Notes: generated from the letters alone by a model not told the origin. 64,000 nt of DNA from Reticulitermes speratus (GCA_021186555.1 JAJKFL010000005.1:46247635-46311634), one strand, 5' to 3'; shown: positions 12,012 through 21,868, counted from the first letter of the stretch. Numbers and translations: made by a program.

Positions 12012-12394
12012 AAGCCTCGTCCACATTAGTAAATATTTTTGTTATGTGTTGAATGTGAAAATTCAACGCACAAATTTTCTTGCTACATAAAAATTTACGT
12101 TGTGCGCTGAGCGTCTGTGATCAAGACGTACGTGTGGCAACATAAACGTTCGTCAAAAGCACTGCACATTCACAGATACGTCCACGCTGTTACTATATTT
12201 CGGCGCAAATCTATTTGATGTCTTTAAAAAAAAACCGATAACGAATGGATTGTGTGCGTTGAATGTCACGGAAATTTTTGTGCGCGTTCATATGCGGCAC
12301 GCACGTCCACACTGAGATACATTTTTTAACGTACGCACAAACTTGTGTCAAATACAACACACGACAAAAATATTTATTAATGTGGAAGCGGCTT
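12012..12394. mobile_element. MITE with long terminal inverted repeats, superfamily unknown
   Basis: The left end, from about 12014, 'gcctcgtccacattagtaaa', is matched by the inverse of the right end, 'gccgcttccacattaataaa'. Roughly 36 of the first 44 positions agree between the arms. The interior is rich in 'acgtacg' and 'cgtccac' and carries no coding frame. I could not fix a target duplication. Confidence 0.6.
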
Positions 12395-12953
12395 AAAACA
12401 GACATATCTAGAGGAATTCAGCTTGCAGCACCGGCGTCTGTATTTGTACAGGTTCTCTTTGTAACGGTTGATCTCGGTCAGTGTTCCTCATACTTTATGA
12501 GCCGCGACCCAAATTAGTCCAATGGCTTTGTCTCGCAACGCCAGAAGTCAGAAATAACGATAGGCGTAAAATACAAAAACACGAATCGGTATAAACAATG
12601 TGATATTTGAAAGATTTAACGCAGTGAAGATAAATATATGCATTTACATATACGGAAATTCTTCAATCAGAGAACAGTAATATTAAAAAACCTTGTATAT
12701 ATATAAAATTGTGTGTCTGGTTGTTAATGTGAACCGTGACTTCGGAAAAACTTCCTAAAACTCTTCAGATCGCGGTTTGATTCTTGATACATTACATCTT
12801 AAATCTTGCTCTGGATGTAATCGGGTTCGTCACTGGGTTTTTATGTTTTAAGGGCTGAAAAACTTGACTCACAGTAAACGGGAGTAATACATTCAGTGCC
12901 TCATATCCCAGGACCGAGTTTTACCTTCTCATGTTCAACCAAAATCCACTGAG

Positions 12954-13151
12954 CAGTGACGTATGTAGGTTTTTGACGCCCGGGGCGAGTAATATCAGTG
13001 GCCGCCCCGAACAGAAATTACGAACTTAAAAAAAAATTACATCTTGGGGGTCCTTTTAACTGGCTCAGTACCTTAAAATTTGTTGAGCGCATAAAATCAA
13101 TTTATTTCATTTAAAATATTTATTTTGCCTCCCACCCAAGCTACGCCCCTG
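12954..13151. mobile_element. hAT-type MITE with 8-bp target duplication
   Basis: The left end 'cagtgacgtatgtagg' and the inverse of the right end 'caggggcgtagcttgg' are related. The element is flanked by 'ccactgag' (12946-12953) and 'ccactggg' (13152-13159), a 7-of-8 match of the length hAT transposases make. A second copy lies at 21045-21264. Confidence 0.7.
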
Positions 13152-13544
13152 CCACTGGGGGACAATGTATTACTAAAATTATAATGTGGGGTATCGTGAG
13201 TTTGAAGACTGATATAATGCTCTTCAAATTTATTAACTTTTGTAAAACAATCATGCAAATCATTATTTAGTGATCTACTCAGAGCGATTTGAGTTGCGAA
13301 CCATACGTTGAGAAACGCTATTCTAGGCGCAGGTTCGCAGTGTATTTGGGTACGAACGAAATTGCCTGGGAAATGAAACAGATGATGATACATACCTAAC
13401 TGTCTTATATACCTAAATGCACTATAAATAACAGTTGGTATATTTCGGGACTAGGCTCTGAGGCTCTGCTTCCCCTACATTTCTCCAGGTGCTAGTGCCA
13501 CAGAGCTGAGTCTCGAACTGTATCTCTCCATCATAGTGTGGTGA

Positions 13545-14200
13545 CTTCCCTTGTTAGAACCACAATACATAGTACTAATTCCATAAAGCAGAGTTCTTTT
13601 TGAGAAGCTAACAGTTCCTCGTCTATTCAGAAATTACCCTCATTTTATGGAACCCGAAAATTCATTAACGCGTTCAAAACAGCCTGCCATTTACACCTAT
13701 CCAGAGGCAGATCAACCATTTAAAACCCACTGGTTATTTTATGCACCACCAGGTTTAACATTCAGAAATTCTACATTCTGCCCACACAGTGTATTTATGT
13801 GTTTTGTGTGGATCACAGAACAAACAGCGATTATTTCACTATACAGCATTAACTGATTGGTTTGTATAACTGAGACGGAGTGTGTTTACTGCGCGGTACG
13901 GACTGTATTTATGTGTTTTGTTGTGGATCTCAGAACAAACAGCGATTATTTCACTATACAACATTAACTGATTGGTTTTTATAATCGAGACGGAGTGTGT
14001 TTACTGCGCGGTACGGACTGGATCTTTAAGTAAACCAAATTACATTTCATCCTTAAAGGTTAATCACGTCCACGCCCTGCGCATCCTGTTTAAGATCCAT
14101 TTTAATAGCATCCTCTCATCTACGCCCAGGTCTTCCAAGGAGTCTCCTTCCTTCAGGTTTCCCCACTGAAATCCTGTAAGCATGATGCAGTAACATACAT
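13545..14200 (-). mobile_element. LINE 3' end, interrupted by a piggyBac-type MITE
   Basis: 13545-13711 carries the LINE 3' terminus in antisense ('gagaagctaacagttcctc', 'ctcattttatggaaccc'). 14064-14200 carries the coding tail in antisense ('ttaagatccattttaatag', 'ctacgcccaggtcttccaag', 'aggtttccccactg'), corresponding to GRPRRRWEDxIKMDL. The two halves are separated by the MITE at 13716-14059. The same 3' end recurs near 40590, 43065 and 49985. Confidence 0.65.
13716..14059. mobile_element. piggyBac-type MITE with internal tandem duplication
   Basis: The left end 'ccatttaaaaccc' and right end 'ccttaaagg' are flanked by TCAA (13712-13715) and TTAA (14060-14063), close to the TTAA target of piggyBac. 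Inside, a unit of about 114 bp (13792-13905) is followed directly by a second copy (13906-14020). Both run from 'tatttatgtgttttg' to 'gcgcggtacggactg'. Single-unit copies lie at 15883-16112 and 17928-18143. Confidence 0.75.
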
Positions 14201-14254
14201 CTACAGGCTTAAAAACGGCCTTATCAGTTCTCACAGCGGTGATGATGACTCAAG

Positions 14255-14345
14255 ATTTCTGGGACGTGACGTCGTGTAGACTGGTAACTAGGCAACACGA
14301 CTAATATCCCAGAAGACTTAAATCTTCGCCTCGCTAGTTATACAC
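14255..14345 (-). repeat. 'PCSLV' repeat fragment
   Basis: 'ttctgggacgtgacgtcgtg' with 'tagactggtaactagg' and 'atcccagaagactt' belongs to the family, but the hammerhead-like part is missing. Confidence 0.45.
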
Positions 14346-14458
14346 GGTCACGTTTATACACTTTCCTCATCTAGTGTAGTGGGTTGGTTGCCCTCTTTAC
14401 ACGGATGACGGGGTAGTTCCTTGAAATGGGTCACGACAGTGCAACTGTTGTGATAAAT

Positions 14459-14504
14459 AGTTGTTTAATAATTACCATCAATGTTGATGGTAATTATTAA
14501 ACTA
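14459..14504. repeat. Short near-perfect inverted repeat
   Basis: The arm 'gtttaataattaccatcaa' is followed within two bases by its reverse complement 'ttgatggtaattattaaac'. It would form a 22-23 bp hairpin with one mismatch. I see no promoter, gene end or transposon end around it. Confidence 0.8.
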
Positions 14505-14810
14505 CTCTATAATATATAACATAACAGGATGTCTAAAATAAAAATGTTGGAGTAACTGTCTTATACCGACACCGACAGGGAAAGCAACTATACTCATGCA
14601 CGAAGATCAGGCAATTCTTAATAAGAAACAGTTTTAGTTAACGTAACAGTTCTAATCTCTACATATCGTGTGGTACGTAGTATTTTTTGGTAGACACATA
14701 ATTGTAAATTCTGTGTTAATTTCGCACGAATGGCGAAGACGTGTTTATGTAACATTCTGCATGGAAACTAGAACAATGTTAAATGTTAAAAAACTGTTAA
14801 AATTAAATAT

Positions 14811-15121
14811 AATTGAATTATTTGTACCAACAAATGCACTAAGACAGTTTTTTCAGTTTTCTTTATTATAAGGATACCCCAATACGCATTTCTGCAGTTA
14901 TTCTGCCATCATCAGGGGGTATTTTAAGTGAGTTTTTACATAGACCAATACTGACTCACTGTTATGACTTAACCAAAGAATTGGTCTATGTAAAAACTCA
15001 CTTAAAATACCCCCTGATGATGGCAGAATAACTGCCGAAATGCGTATTGGGGTATCCTTATAATAAAGAAAACAGTGAAAAAAACTGTCTTAGTGCATTT
15101 GTTGGTACAAATGATTCAATT
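14811..15121. repeat. Long inverted repeat (two ~140-bp arms, 30-bp loop) carrying hammerhead-like motifs
   Basis: The left arm 14811-14949 and right arm 14980-15121 are almost exact reverse complements, from 'aattgaattatttgtacc' to 'tagaccaat', separated by about 30 bp. The arms agree far better than other repeat copies in the window, so the structure is young or kept alike by gene conversion. Each arm contains a hammerhead-like core: the right on the plus strand, the left on the minus strand. No coding frame is present. Confidence 0.85.
15007..15055 (+). ncRNA. Hammerhead-ribozyme-like motif, best preserved copy
   Basis: Stem I AUACCCC (15007-15013) pairs perfectly over seven bases with GGGGUAU (15049-15055). 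Core CUGAUGA is 15014-15020; one extra U at 15021; stem II GGCAG/CUGCC (15022-15026 with 15032-15036, loop AAUAA); GAAA 15037-15040; short stem III in UGCGUA (15041-15046); cleavage-type UU at 15047-15048. All conserved hammerhead bases (CUGAUGA, GAAA, UH) are present. The single U before stem II is the only departure and is shared by every copy. Predicted cut is after 15048. The mirror copy on the minus strand (about 14874-14922) has one substitution at the base of stem II. Whether it cleaves is unknown. Confidence 0.6.
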
Positions 15122-15689
15122 ATAAAAAGATGCACGGTGAATATAAAGTGAAGTTTAAATATAAGTGCTGATATATTTAAATGATATTAAAAAAAAATAA
15201 CTGCCCGGGGCGCTGTTGGATAACAGGACCCCCCCCCCTCCCCGAAAAATCCTGTCTACGCCGTGGAAGACGATTCATACAGTAGTCAATAAAACTACAT
15301 TACAACAGCTTCTGTAAAACTAGAGGAAAAAGTAGTGTGTGCTCGAACAGGCGGCTCATGAATGTATTTCAACATACGGATGGCTTTGGAATTTGCGACG
15401 TTGAACTTTGGACTTTCCTGCAGTGTAGCAGTCAGTTGGTACAGTGTATCTGTAATCAAATATTTACTATATTCGTTAAAGAGTCCAGGGGACGTAGTAA
15501 AGGTCATGACCCGCGGACAAGACGAAGAAGCATCAACAGAAGTGTATAGCTGTTTGGGAAAGTGCGTTTGAACGGGGCTGACGTAAAACCCAGTTTCAGA
15601 TTAACGGAACTCTCGAGTTTCAGAGTCTGACCACGACCTGCTTTCTTCATACCTGGGCGATGGATAAGAAAAAGACGACCCTAGTGAGT

Positions 15690-15870
15690 AGGCTACGCGA
15701 TGAACCATTGGAGAATTGGGATTCGAATACCTCCCCCGGGGCAGGGGGGGGGGGAATTTTCCTTTCGCCACCGCCCTGACGCCCACTCAGCTTCCTATCC
15801 AACGTGTACAGCGGGGCTCTTTCCCCGGGGGTACACCGACCGCCCTTCACTTCCCTCTAGATCTTTAACA
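15690..15870 (+). mobile_element. tRNA-derived SINE (family 1), diverged
   Basis: A B-box-like 'gggattcgaatacc' (about 15718-15731) is followed by a G run, 'ctcagcttcctatccaacg', 'gtacagcggggctctttccc' and 'ccgcccttcacttccctc'. The order matches family 1. The poly-G at about 15739-15753 has expanded from the 'ggtgggggc' of the full copy. Confidence 0.55.
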
Positions 15871-15882
15871 CGTGGCGATTAA

Positions 15883-16112
15883 CCCTTTAGGCCCAGTGGT
15901 CACTCAATGTACTGCCAGGTTTTAACATCCAGATATTCAACAATTACACACAGAGCGTATTTCTATAATTTTTATGGATCTCAGAATAAGCAAGGATTAT
16001 TTCTCTATACAGCATCAACAGACTGCTTTTGTAATCGAGACGGTGTGTGTTTACTGCGCGGTACGAAGCGAATCTTTAACTGTAACTGATGTTAATTTTT
16101 GTCTTTAAAGGG
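15883..16112. mobile_element. piggyBac-type MITE
   Basis: TTAA (15879-15882) precedes 'ccctttaggccc'; the right end 'gtctttaaaggg' is its inverse. The internal 'atggatctcagaataagc', 'gtgtgtttactgcgcggtac' matches the other copies. The right TTAA has mutated to 'atta'. Confidence 0.65.
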
Positions 16113-16904
16113 ATTAATTAAACACAAAATTTCGAAGTCCATAATTCGCATATGCCGTAATTCATTTTGCACAACTAACGTAAAATGTATTGTTATTTAA
16201 TCTTTACTGCATTATGGAGAACCGTTACTACGATTCGAGTTGAAACATCTACTCCATTTTGATACAGAGTTTCGTGATAGACGCGCTCGGTCAGCAGGCG
16301 CCAGCAGACATTGGCGCCATTGCATTGATCACAGATTGGCAGAAGCTGGTCCCATTTCCTTCGTTACTTATCGCCGTCATGAAGTCCGCTGTCACATTCA
16401 AGCTTTGGCTGCCTGATTTGCGGCGCCTCCGGGAGCTCACAGAATAGGAATTCTGAACACACCAGTGAAGAGAAAAAAAAAGTCCATTCCTCGTACCACG
16501 AATTAACTACAGATACTGACTGTAGAGTCTGCAGTTGACCTTAGCAATGGTTTGCGCTGGGGAGAGCCGACTGTCCCTTGTTTGTGATCAGTCACCGAAT
16601 TATTCCAGTTAAAAATACACTGGGCTGAAGTGCAGTTGTGTTTTGTGCGTGTGAGATAATACAGTTATTTTATGTTGTGTTCTACGTGGTTAGAGCTGTA
16701 CATAAATTTGAATTTAGGCTTGTTATAAAGAAAAAAAAAAACTACGTCATACAGTGACAGAGACTGATGTTTTTGACTAGATCTATATGTTTTCCGCCCG
16801 ACTGTCGCGAGTGTTAAGGGACTCTATCCACGCTGTGCAGGTCAACTGCGTTCTCGTCGGTAAGAAACTTTAGGTCTTTACCATTAATATAAAGTAACAT
16901 CGTA

Positions 16905-17065
16905 CAGTCGGGATAACTCAGTAATGACTAGGCTGCAGGCCAGTCTTCTCTCTCCTCCACACAGTACGGACCAGCACTAGGGCGCTGAAGCTAACAATGA
17001 GTGGAACTATTATAGCTACTCCCCCATACGTTCTCATAGCGAGCGAGGGAGGTGCTTAATCAAGC
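16905..17065 (+). mobile_element. tRNA-derived SINE-like fragment
   Basis: 'gggataactcagtaatgact' resembles the SINE head. 'gcgctgaagctaacaatgag', 'cccccatacgttctcat' resembles the family-1 3' part ('ctccatacgccttcatgg'). The middle is diverged. Confidence 0.4.
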
Positions 17066-17214
17066 AAAGGGACAACTTTCCCTTCATGCTACATAACATT
17101 TCGCCCACATCATTGCACTAGCTGAACTTAACAGTTTACTTGTTCACAGCGTTCAACACTGGTCCGAAGTATAATTACACGAATAAAAAGGATCCTCAGT
17201 CACAACTATGGCTT

Positions 17215-17640
17215 TGACAATATTTTATTGTCGTTCGTGCTGCACGTTTCGGCTCATATAACAGCCATCACCAAGTACCGGTTTAAAAACATGTAAGAAA
17301 AAAAACACTCGTGAAAGGTTATAAATAAAAATATTAAAATCTATATTTTATATAATACTAGTAGTATATCTTATATTCACGTAGCCGAATACTGTTCTGT
17401 AAAACATAGATCTCAATTGTTTTAATTAATAACGTATTGTTTACAAGCATTTCTTAGATTCGGCTACATGAATATAAGAAATACTGTTATGTAAAACATA
17501 ATTTTAATATTTTTAATCAATAACGTACTGTTTACAAGTATGTTTTCTCTTGCATATGTTTTTAAACCGGTGCCTGGTGATGGCTCTTAGATGAGTCGAA
17601 ACATGTAGCACGAACGAAAATGAAATACTATCGGAACCAT
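17215..17640. repeat. Inverted pair of hammerhead-like repeats
   Basis: The left arm (about 17215-17300, minus-strand motif) and right arm (about 17555-17640, plus-strand motif) share 'ttaaaccggt', 'gtgatggct', 'cgaaac', 'agcacgaacga'. Between them are two direct near-copies of 'attcggctac...gaatataagaa'-type AT-rich sequence. The layout repeats that of 14811-15121 but is older: the arms differ at many positions. Confidence 0.7.
17570..17611 (+). ncRNA. Hammerhead-ribozyme-like motif, one core change
   Basis: Stem I GUGC (17570-17573) pairs with GCAC (17608-17611). The core reads CUGGUGA (17574-17580), so A6 of the consensus is G. Extra U at 17581; stem II GGCU/AGUC (17582-17585 with 17594-17597); GAAA 17598-17601; CAUG 17602-17605; UA 17606-17607. 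The A6 change should disable cleavage, so this is a fossil of the motif with helices still pairing. Confidence 0.5.
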
Positions 17641-17927
17641 TCTTCTGAATGACTGTTTTTATTCACGTAATTATTTCCGCCGTCACAGTGGGAAGTATGA
17701 CCCTAAAACCCGTCCTAAAATTCGCAGAATCTGAATATCGGTTTTCCCCATTCGGTCTCTAAGTCTCTGGCCTGAATCAGGATGTTCTTGATTCCTCTGC
17801 ACTTCGCCTGATTCACTGCCATAAACAAACACAAAAAAGGTGGCTAATAAATCATTTGGAAATAGGGAAGAGTCCAGTGTGTAGCAACGACAGCAACAAA
17901 TCAAAACTGCATTCACGAATAAATTAA

Positions 17928-18143
17928 CCATTTAAAGCCTAGCTGTTCGTTCATGTAACACAAGGTTTAACATTCAGAAATTCAACGTTCTGCTCACACC
18001 GTGTTTATGTATTTTGTATGGATCACAGAACAAACACTCATTATACAGCATTAATTGATTGGTTTTTATAACCGAGGTGTGTGTTTACTGCGCGGTACGA
18101 ACTGGATCTTTAAGTAAAACAATTACATTTCGTCCTCAAAGGG
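17928..18143. mobile_element. piggyBac-type MITE with intact TTAA flanks
   Basis: TTAA occurs at 17924-17927 and 18144-18147. The left end 'ccatttaaagcct' and the inverse of the right end 'ccctttgaggacg' are related. The interior matches the copies at 13716 and 15883 ('gtgtttactgcgcggtacga'). Confidence 0.8.
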
Positions 18144-18147
18144 TTAA

Positions 18148-18215
18148 AAGCAGATTAAATTCGGGGAATGCTGGCTACCAGTTCACTAGCTACTCTTATC
18201 TATCGCGAAGAAGGA
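18148..18215 (+). mobile_element. LINE coding fragment
   Basis: Immediately right of the MITE the plus strand encodes 'SRLNSGNAGYQFTSYSYLS', matching the LINE segment RRINSGNACYYSVQNLLSS seen in more complete copies. It is only about 20 codons. The MITE probably inserted into a LINE remnant. Confidence 0.5.
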
Positions 18216-18509
18216 TGAACCGATATGGCATCCGTCTATAAAGACCGCCCAGTGCCAGTCACGTCCTGGTTTCTCAGCTCTCAGCTGTAAGGCAAGCCTG
18301 CAAACTGTGTTAACATCACAAAAGGCTACATATACGTATTGCATGCGGAGAAAACAAAACAATGCGGCCAGCTGCTTCTCAGAACAGGCTTACACGTGCG
18401 CAGTACTGTTCTTAGAAGTTGACAGCTCACATACCGGACGGACAAAGACCGGACGGAATGTTATGGCGCTTGACAGATTAACCCGCTTAATCCTCTGCGG
18501 CATGAAATT

Positions 18510-18730
18510 TGACAGCCACGTACACCAAATGCAAGGCACCAGAAGGGTTATATAAAGCAGTTCTGTACGGAGGACCCGCAGTTCTGGAGTGACCTGTGAA
18601 CTGGACTGTTATCTGACGCTCTCTGCTCGGTGCATGTGAACTGATACACATTTTTCTATGTAAGAAAAATAAAACTGCAATGATTATGCTAAAAAATATA
18701 GTCGTCCGGGATTTGTGCACCTCTGGTTTA
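18510..18730. mobile_element. hAT-type MITE, longer variant
   Basis: The right end 'gggatttgtgcacctctgg' is a MITE terminus (consensus ATTTGTGCACCCCTG). The left half has 'gcaaggcaccagaagggtta' and 'ggaggacccgcag' as in the copy at 11147. About 80 bp of extra sequence (18597-18690) lies between blocks that are adjacent elsewhere. Confidence 0.55.
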
Positions 18731-19225
18731 TTGCAACAATCATAAGTAACACATTAATACAACAGCGGAGTTAGCGAATGTTAAAGAAAGTGGTACATAT
18801 AACAACCACTAAGCTCTTAAGTTTTACAGCACATTTGTTATTATATGCACTAAATACTTTATAATTAAAACTCCGAATTCTCTCCACACAGTGGGCGTAT
18901 TTGTTTCGGAAGATGTTCACAATTAACAGCGATTATTTCGTTAAACATTGACCGATTTATCTCCAATGGAAACAAGTTAAGAGCTGAATTTTTATACGCT
19001 GATTTAATTCAGAACTTCAGAGGGTTCGATTAACATCAACGAACCCAATCAAAGGTTTTGAGCATTGTTTCAGAAACTACCGGCACAGCGATGGCTTCTG
19101 TTCCATAAAACGTATGCGAGTATACATTTTCCTTCCACAGTAACACAGTTTTCTACATGTTCGTTCATTGAGCTTCTGGAATAAGAGATAAACACTACTA
19201 ATTCTGTACTCACCAAATATTCGGG

Positions 19226-19490
19226 TGACCAAATAAAGAAGAATGACATGGGCGGGGCATGTGGCACGTATCGGGTAGAGTACAGGTGCATACAGAGTTG
19301 TGGTGGGGAAACCTGGAGGAAAGATACCACTTGGAAGACCCAGGCGTAGATGGGAGGACTATATCAAAATGGATTTCCAATAAGTAGGCAGGGGTGGCGT
19401 GGACTGGATTGAGCTGGCTCCGAACAGAGACAAGTGGCGGGCTCTTGTGAACACGGTAACGAACATTCCGGCTCCATAAAATGTGGGTAA
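19226..19490 (+). mobile_element. LINE ORF2 3' end
   Basis: The plus strand encodes 'RMTWAGHVARIG', then 'AYRVVVGKPGGKIPLGRPRR', 'RWEDYIKMD', and 'DWIELAPNRDKWRALV', the hallmark C-terminus of a LINE family common in insects (GHVARMG...GRPRRRWEDNIKMDL...DRDxWRALVNTVMN). In-frame stops are present, so it is dead. The host-style termination 'ataaaatgtgggtaa' follows. Confidence 0.8.
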
Positions 19491-19599
19491 TATGCTGATT
19501 AGCTAAGGCACTATTAGCTTAAGAAGGACTCTGCTTCACCGAGTTAAACGGAAGTAATTCCGAGCCCCCTCCCCCCCCACCACCGAGTAAGGTGCCGCA

Positions 19600-19795
19600 A
19601 TAGCTTAGGAGCCCCCCCCCCCCAGCCTCCTATTCAGTGGGTAGCGGGTTTCTTGCCAGGGGGTAAAGCGGCCTGGGCGTGATGCTGATCACTCACCTCC
19701 ATCTAGCACCTAGCTTAAGAAAGAGTGCAGCTATACTTCTGCTCCCCGTATATGCCTTCATGGCGTGCAGGGGCAACTTTACCTTTTACATTCCA
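19600..19795 (+). mobile_element. tRNA-derived SINE (family 1), headless
   Basis: 'cagcctcctattcagtggg', 'tagcgggtttcttgccaggg', 'gtaaagcggcctgggcgtga', 'cagctatacttctgctcccc', 'gccttcatggcgtgcagggg' and 'aactttaccttt' give the complete body and tail. It is bounded by C runs (19563-19580, 19609-19622, 19795-19813). Confidence 0.75.
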
Positions 19796-19847
19796 CCCCC
19801 CTCCCCCCCCCCCCGAAGCCAATTGTTGAATGACTGCTGAACTGTAA

Positions 19848-19985
19848 AGCATTTGGAAGGAAGTGACAATGGCTTAATTACAGTACTATCCCGGCCCTTG
19901 CCTGGAAGGACTGAAGAAGTCCACAAGACTTAAGCCTAGCCAACTGATTACCCGGCCGGGATTCAGCCATTCGGCAGTTCTGATG
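19848..19985. mobile_element. SINE family 3 (tRNA-like)
   Basis: 'ggaaggaagtgacaatggct', 'taattacagtactatcccgg', 'ctgaagaagtccacaagac' and 'ccggccgggattcagcc' recur in diverged form at 21990-22140 and 34118-34300. In the second copy the end is tRNA-like, with an antisense B box ('ggagattcgaaccagg'). Confidence 0.5.
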
Positions 19986-20289
19986 CGTAAACACTAAGAA
20001 TACAACGTCGATGGTTAAGCACGTAACCTTCACAAATTCAATTCCGACACACGGCAGGGCTCCTTAGATTGAAGAGCGCGGAACATCACGTTCCGGAAGT
20101 CCCGGCCTTCTATCTCGGCCCGCCAGTAATTTATTAGGACTCGCATTCTCACGCCTTTCGTCGCTCCCTCCAAACAAATGCCTGTATAGTACCTTAAACT
20201 GGCCACGACCAATTCCAAACTTCCCAGCGTATTCACTAATCACCCTACCATTCATCTTGTAAGTTACGAGGCGCACATTGGACTGCTTG

Positions 20290-20340
20290 ACCCTTAACGA
20301 TGGGACCGATAGGTTGTCCCGAAACGTCAGAAACCAACTA
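20290..20340 (+). repeat. Diverged hammerhead-like repeat
   Basis: GAUGGGAC and GUCCCGAAACGUC bracket a loop: stem II GGGAC/GUCCC pairs perfectly and is followed by GAAAC. The CUGANGA half has degenerated to 'ttaacga'. A related sequence without GAAAC lies near 985-1010 ('gggaccgataggttgtcc'). Confidence 0.4.
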
Positions 20341-20589
20341 CCAACCTACTCATAACATCGCAGAAGAGCGAAGGACTCTCAATTACACCACGGCGGAAGC
20401 CGGATATCTTGCAGCGTCGTTAAATGTTACAAGAGGGAATGACGTACAAACATCATTCAGTTCGTACAATCTAAAACATACGAGTGACCTGTTATGTACT
20501 GAAAACTGATGTTTCCGTGGGAGCGGTGAGATCAAACGATACGAGATACACACGTGGTCAATCATAAATCGTAAGCTAATAAATACAAT

Positions 20590-20850
20590 GGGCCGGGAAA
20601 ACTGTCGATGTACTGACTAGGTTAGGGCTGGATGCCCGGGGAACTGCGTTTAGATTCCGGGCAGGGGCAACGCGTCCGGTCCGGCAACCGGCGCTAACCA
20701 GCATCGTAGCCCACAAGTATCGGGGAGTCTTGTGCTGGTGAAGTGGCCGAAGCATGAAGATGGCCAGCCATATATAGCGCCAACGTTAAGAATGTGTGGC
20801 GCTGCACATTCATGCCACCATACGGTCATGGAGTGGTGCTTAATTAAGTA
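20590..20850 (+). mobile_element. tRNA-derived SINE (family 1-related)
   Basis: The head 'gggccgggaaaactg', 'tgtactgactaggtt', a diverged B box 'tttagattccggg', then 'ctggtgaagtggccgaag' and 'gccaacgttaagaatgtg' follow the order of family 1. It ends 'ccaccatacggtcatggagt'. Confidence 0.6.
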
Positions 20851-21044
20851 CAGAGGAAAGTTTTAGTTTTACGTAATATGTTAACATGTAAATATATCAA
20901 AAGAAGCTTTAAATAAAGACTAGCGCATAGAAATTCACACTGTCGCCCTGTACGTTAAGATTATTACAGCAAATACTCGGAGTAGTCTCACAGAGGCACC
21001 GCCGCTGTCTCGTGTGAACAGACTGGCAGCGAACTGTACGTCTT

Positions 21045-21264
21045 CAGGGGCGTAGCTAGAGGCTGCCCAGGAAGGCAAAATGGTCGGGAAAATAAATACT
21101 TGAAATGAAAAACTGATTTTCTGCGCTTATAAACTTTTAAACTATTCAACGAAAATAAGCGAAAGTTCCATAAATGATTATGATTTTCTGAAGTTCTAAT
21201 TTCCGGGTTTGGGCGGCCATTTTGTGTAATGGCTCCGGCGCCAAAAATCTTAGCTACGTCACAG
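21045..21264. mobile_element. hAT-type MITE (CAGGGGCGTAGCTA ends)
   Basis: The left 'caggggcgtagctagag' mirrors the right 'cttagctacgtcacag'. The interior holds 'ggcggccattttgtgtaatg'. It is the same family as 12954-13151. Flanking 8-mers agree at only five positions. A 144-codon open frame on the minus strand spans it and is therefore not a gene. Confidence 0.6.
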
Positions 21265-21713
21265 TGTGTGTTAATTCTATTTGTGCCGGAGTCAACAAAG
21301 ACACACCACAGTGACGTCACATCTTCCGATTCACAGTGTTCCGTACATGACAATGGGATAACGTACAGCAGGGAGGGCAACTGTAAACAGCCAATGATAT
21401 CAAACATATCTGCTGAGGACAATTTTTGTGTCAGACTGCATATGTTGGGGATATTATATTATGGTCAAATCCACGATCGCTATCGTAACAAACAGCCCGT
21501 GTCGGACCCTACCTGACACCTGACACAGTATCTCGGACTGTACAGAGCGTCGCAAATATCACTTGAGTCTCGATGTTTAACTGAAAGACCGTACATACGA
21601 TAATTTGTCTTATTCTCGTTTGTCAAAGCTTCACAAAGCGTTCCGGAAACACTCAATGTGTCGTTGTAAGAGGAATACACTTTGAACATTCAAAGAGTCA
21701 GTAAATGTATATA

Positions 21714-21868
21714 CAGTCAAACCTTGATATAGCGCCACCCTCAACTAGCGCTCATGAAAGTCTGCGAGTATAATTCCCTATTATGCGGACTTTAGATTTA
21801 CCGATATCCCAGATATACCGCCACATATTGCTGTGAACAAACAGTGGCGCCATATCGGTGTTTCACTA
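21714..21868. mobile_element. pogo/Tigger-type MITE
   Basis: The left end 'cagtcaaaccttgatatagc' after TA, and right end 'gccatatcggtgtttcact' before TA, have the CAGTCAAACCTCGATATA pattern and TA target typical of pogo/Tigger elements. At about 155 bp it is too short to code. Confidence 0.65.

Noticed and set aside
20988-21422. 144-codon open frame, minus strand
   Set aside because: It spans a hAT-type MITE (21045-21264) and has no domain or splice partner.
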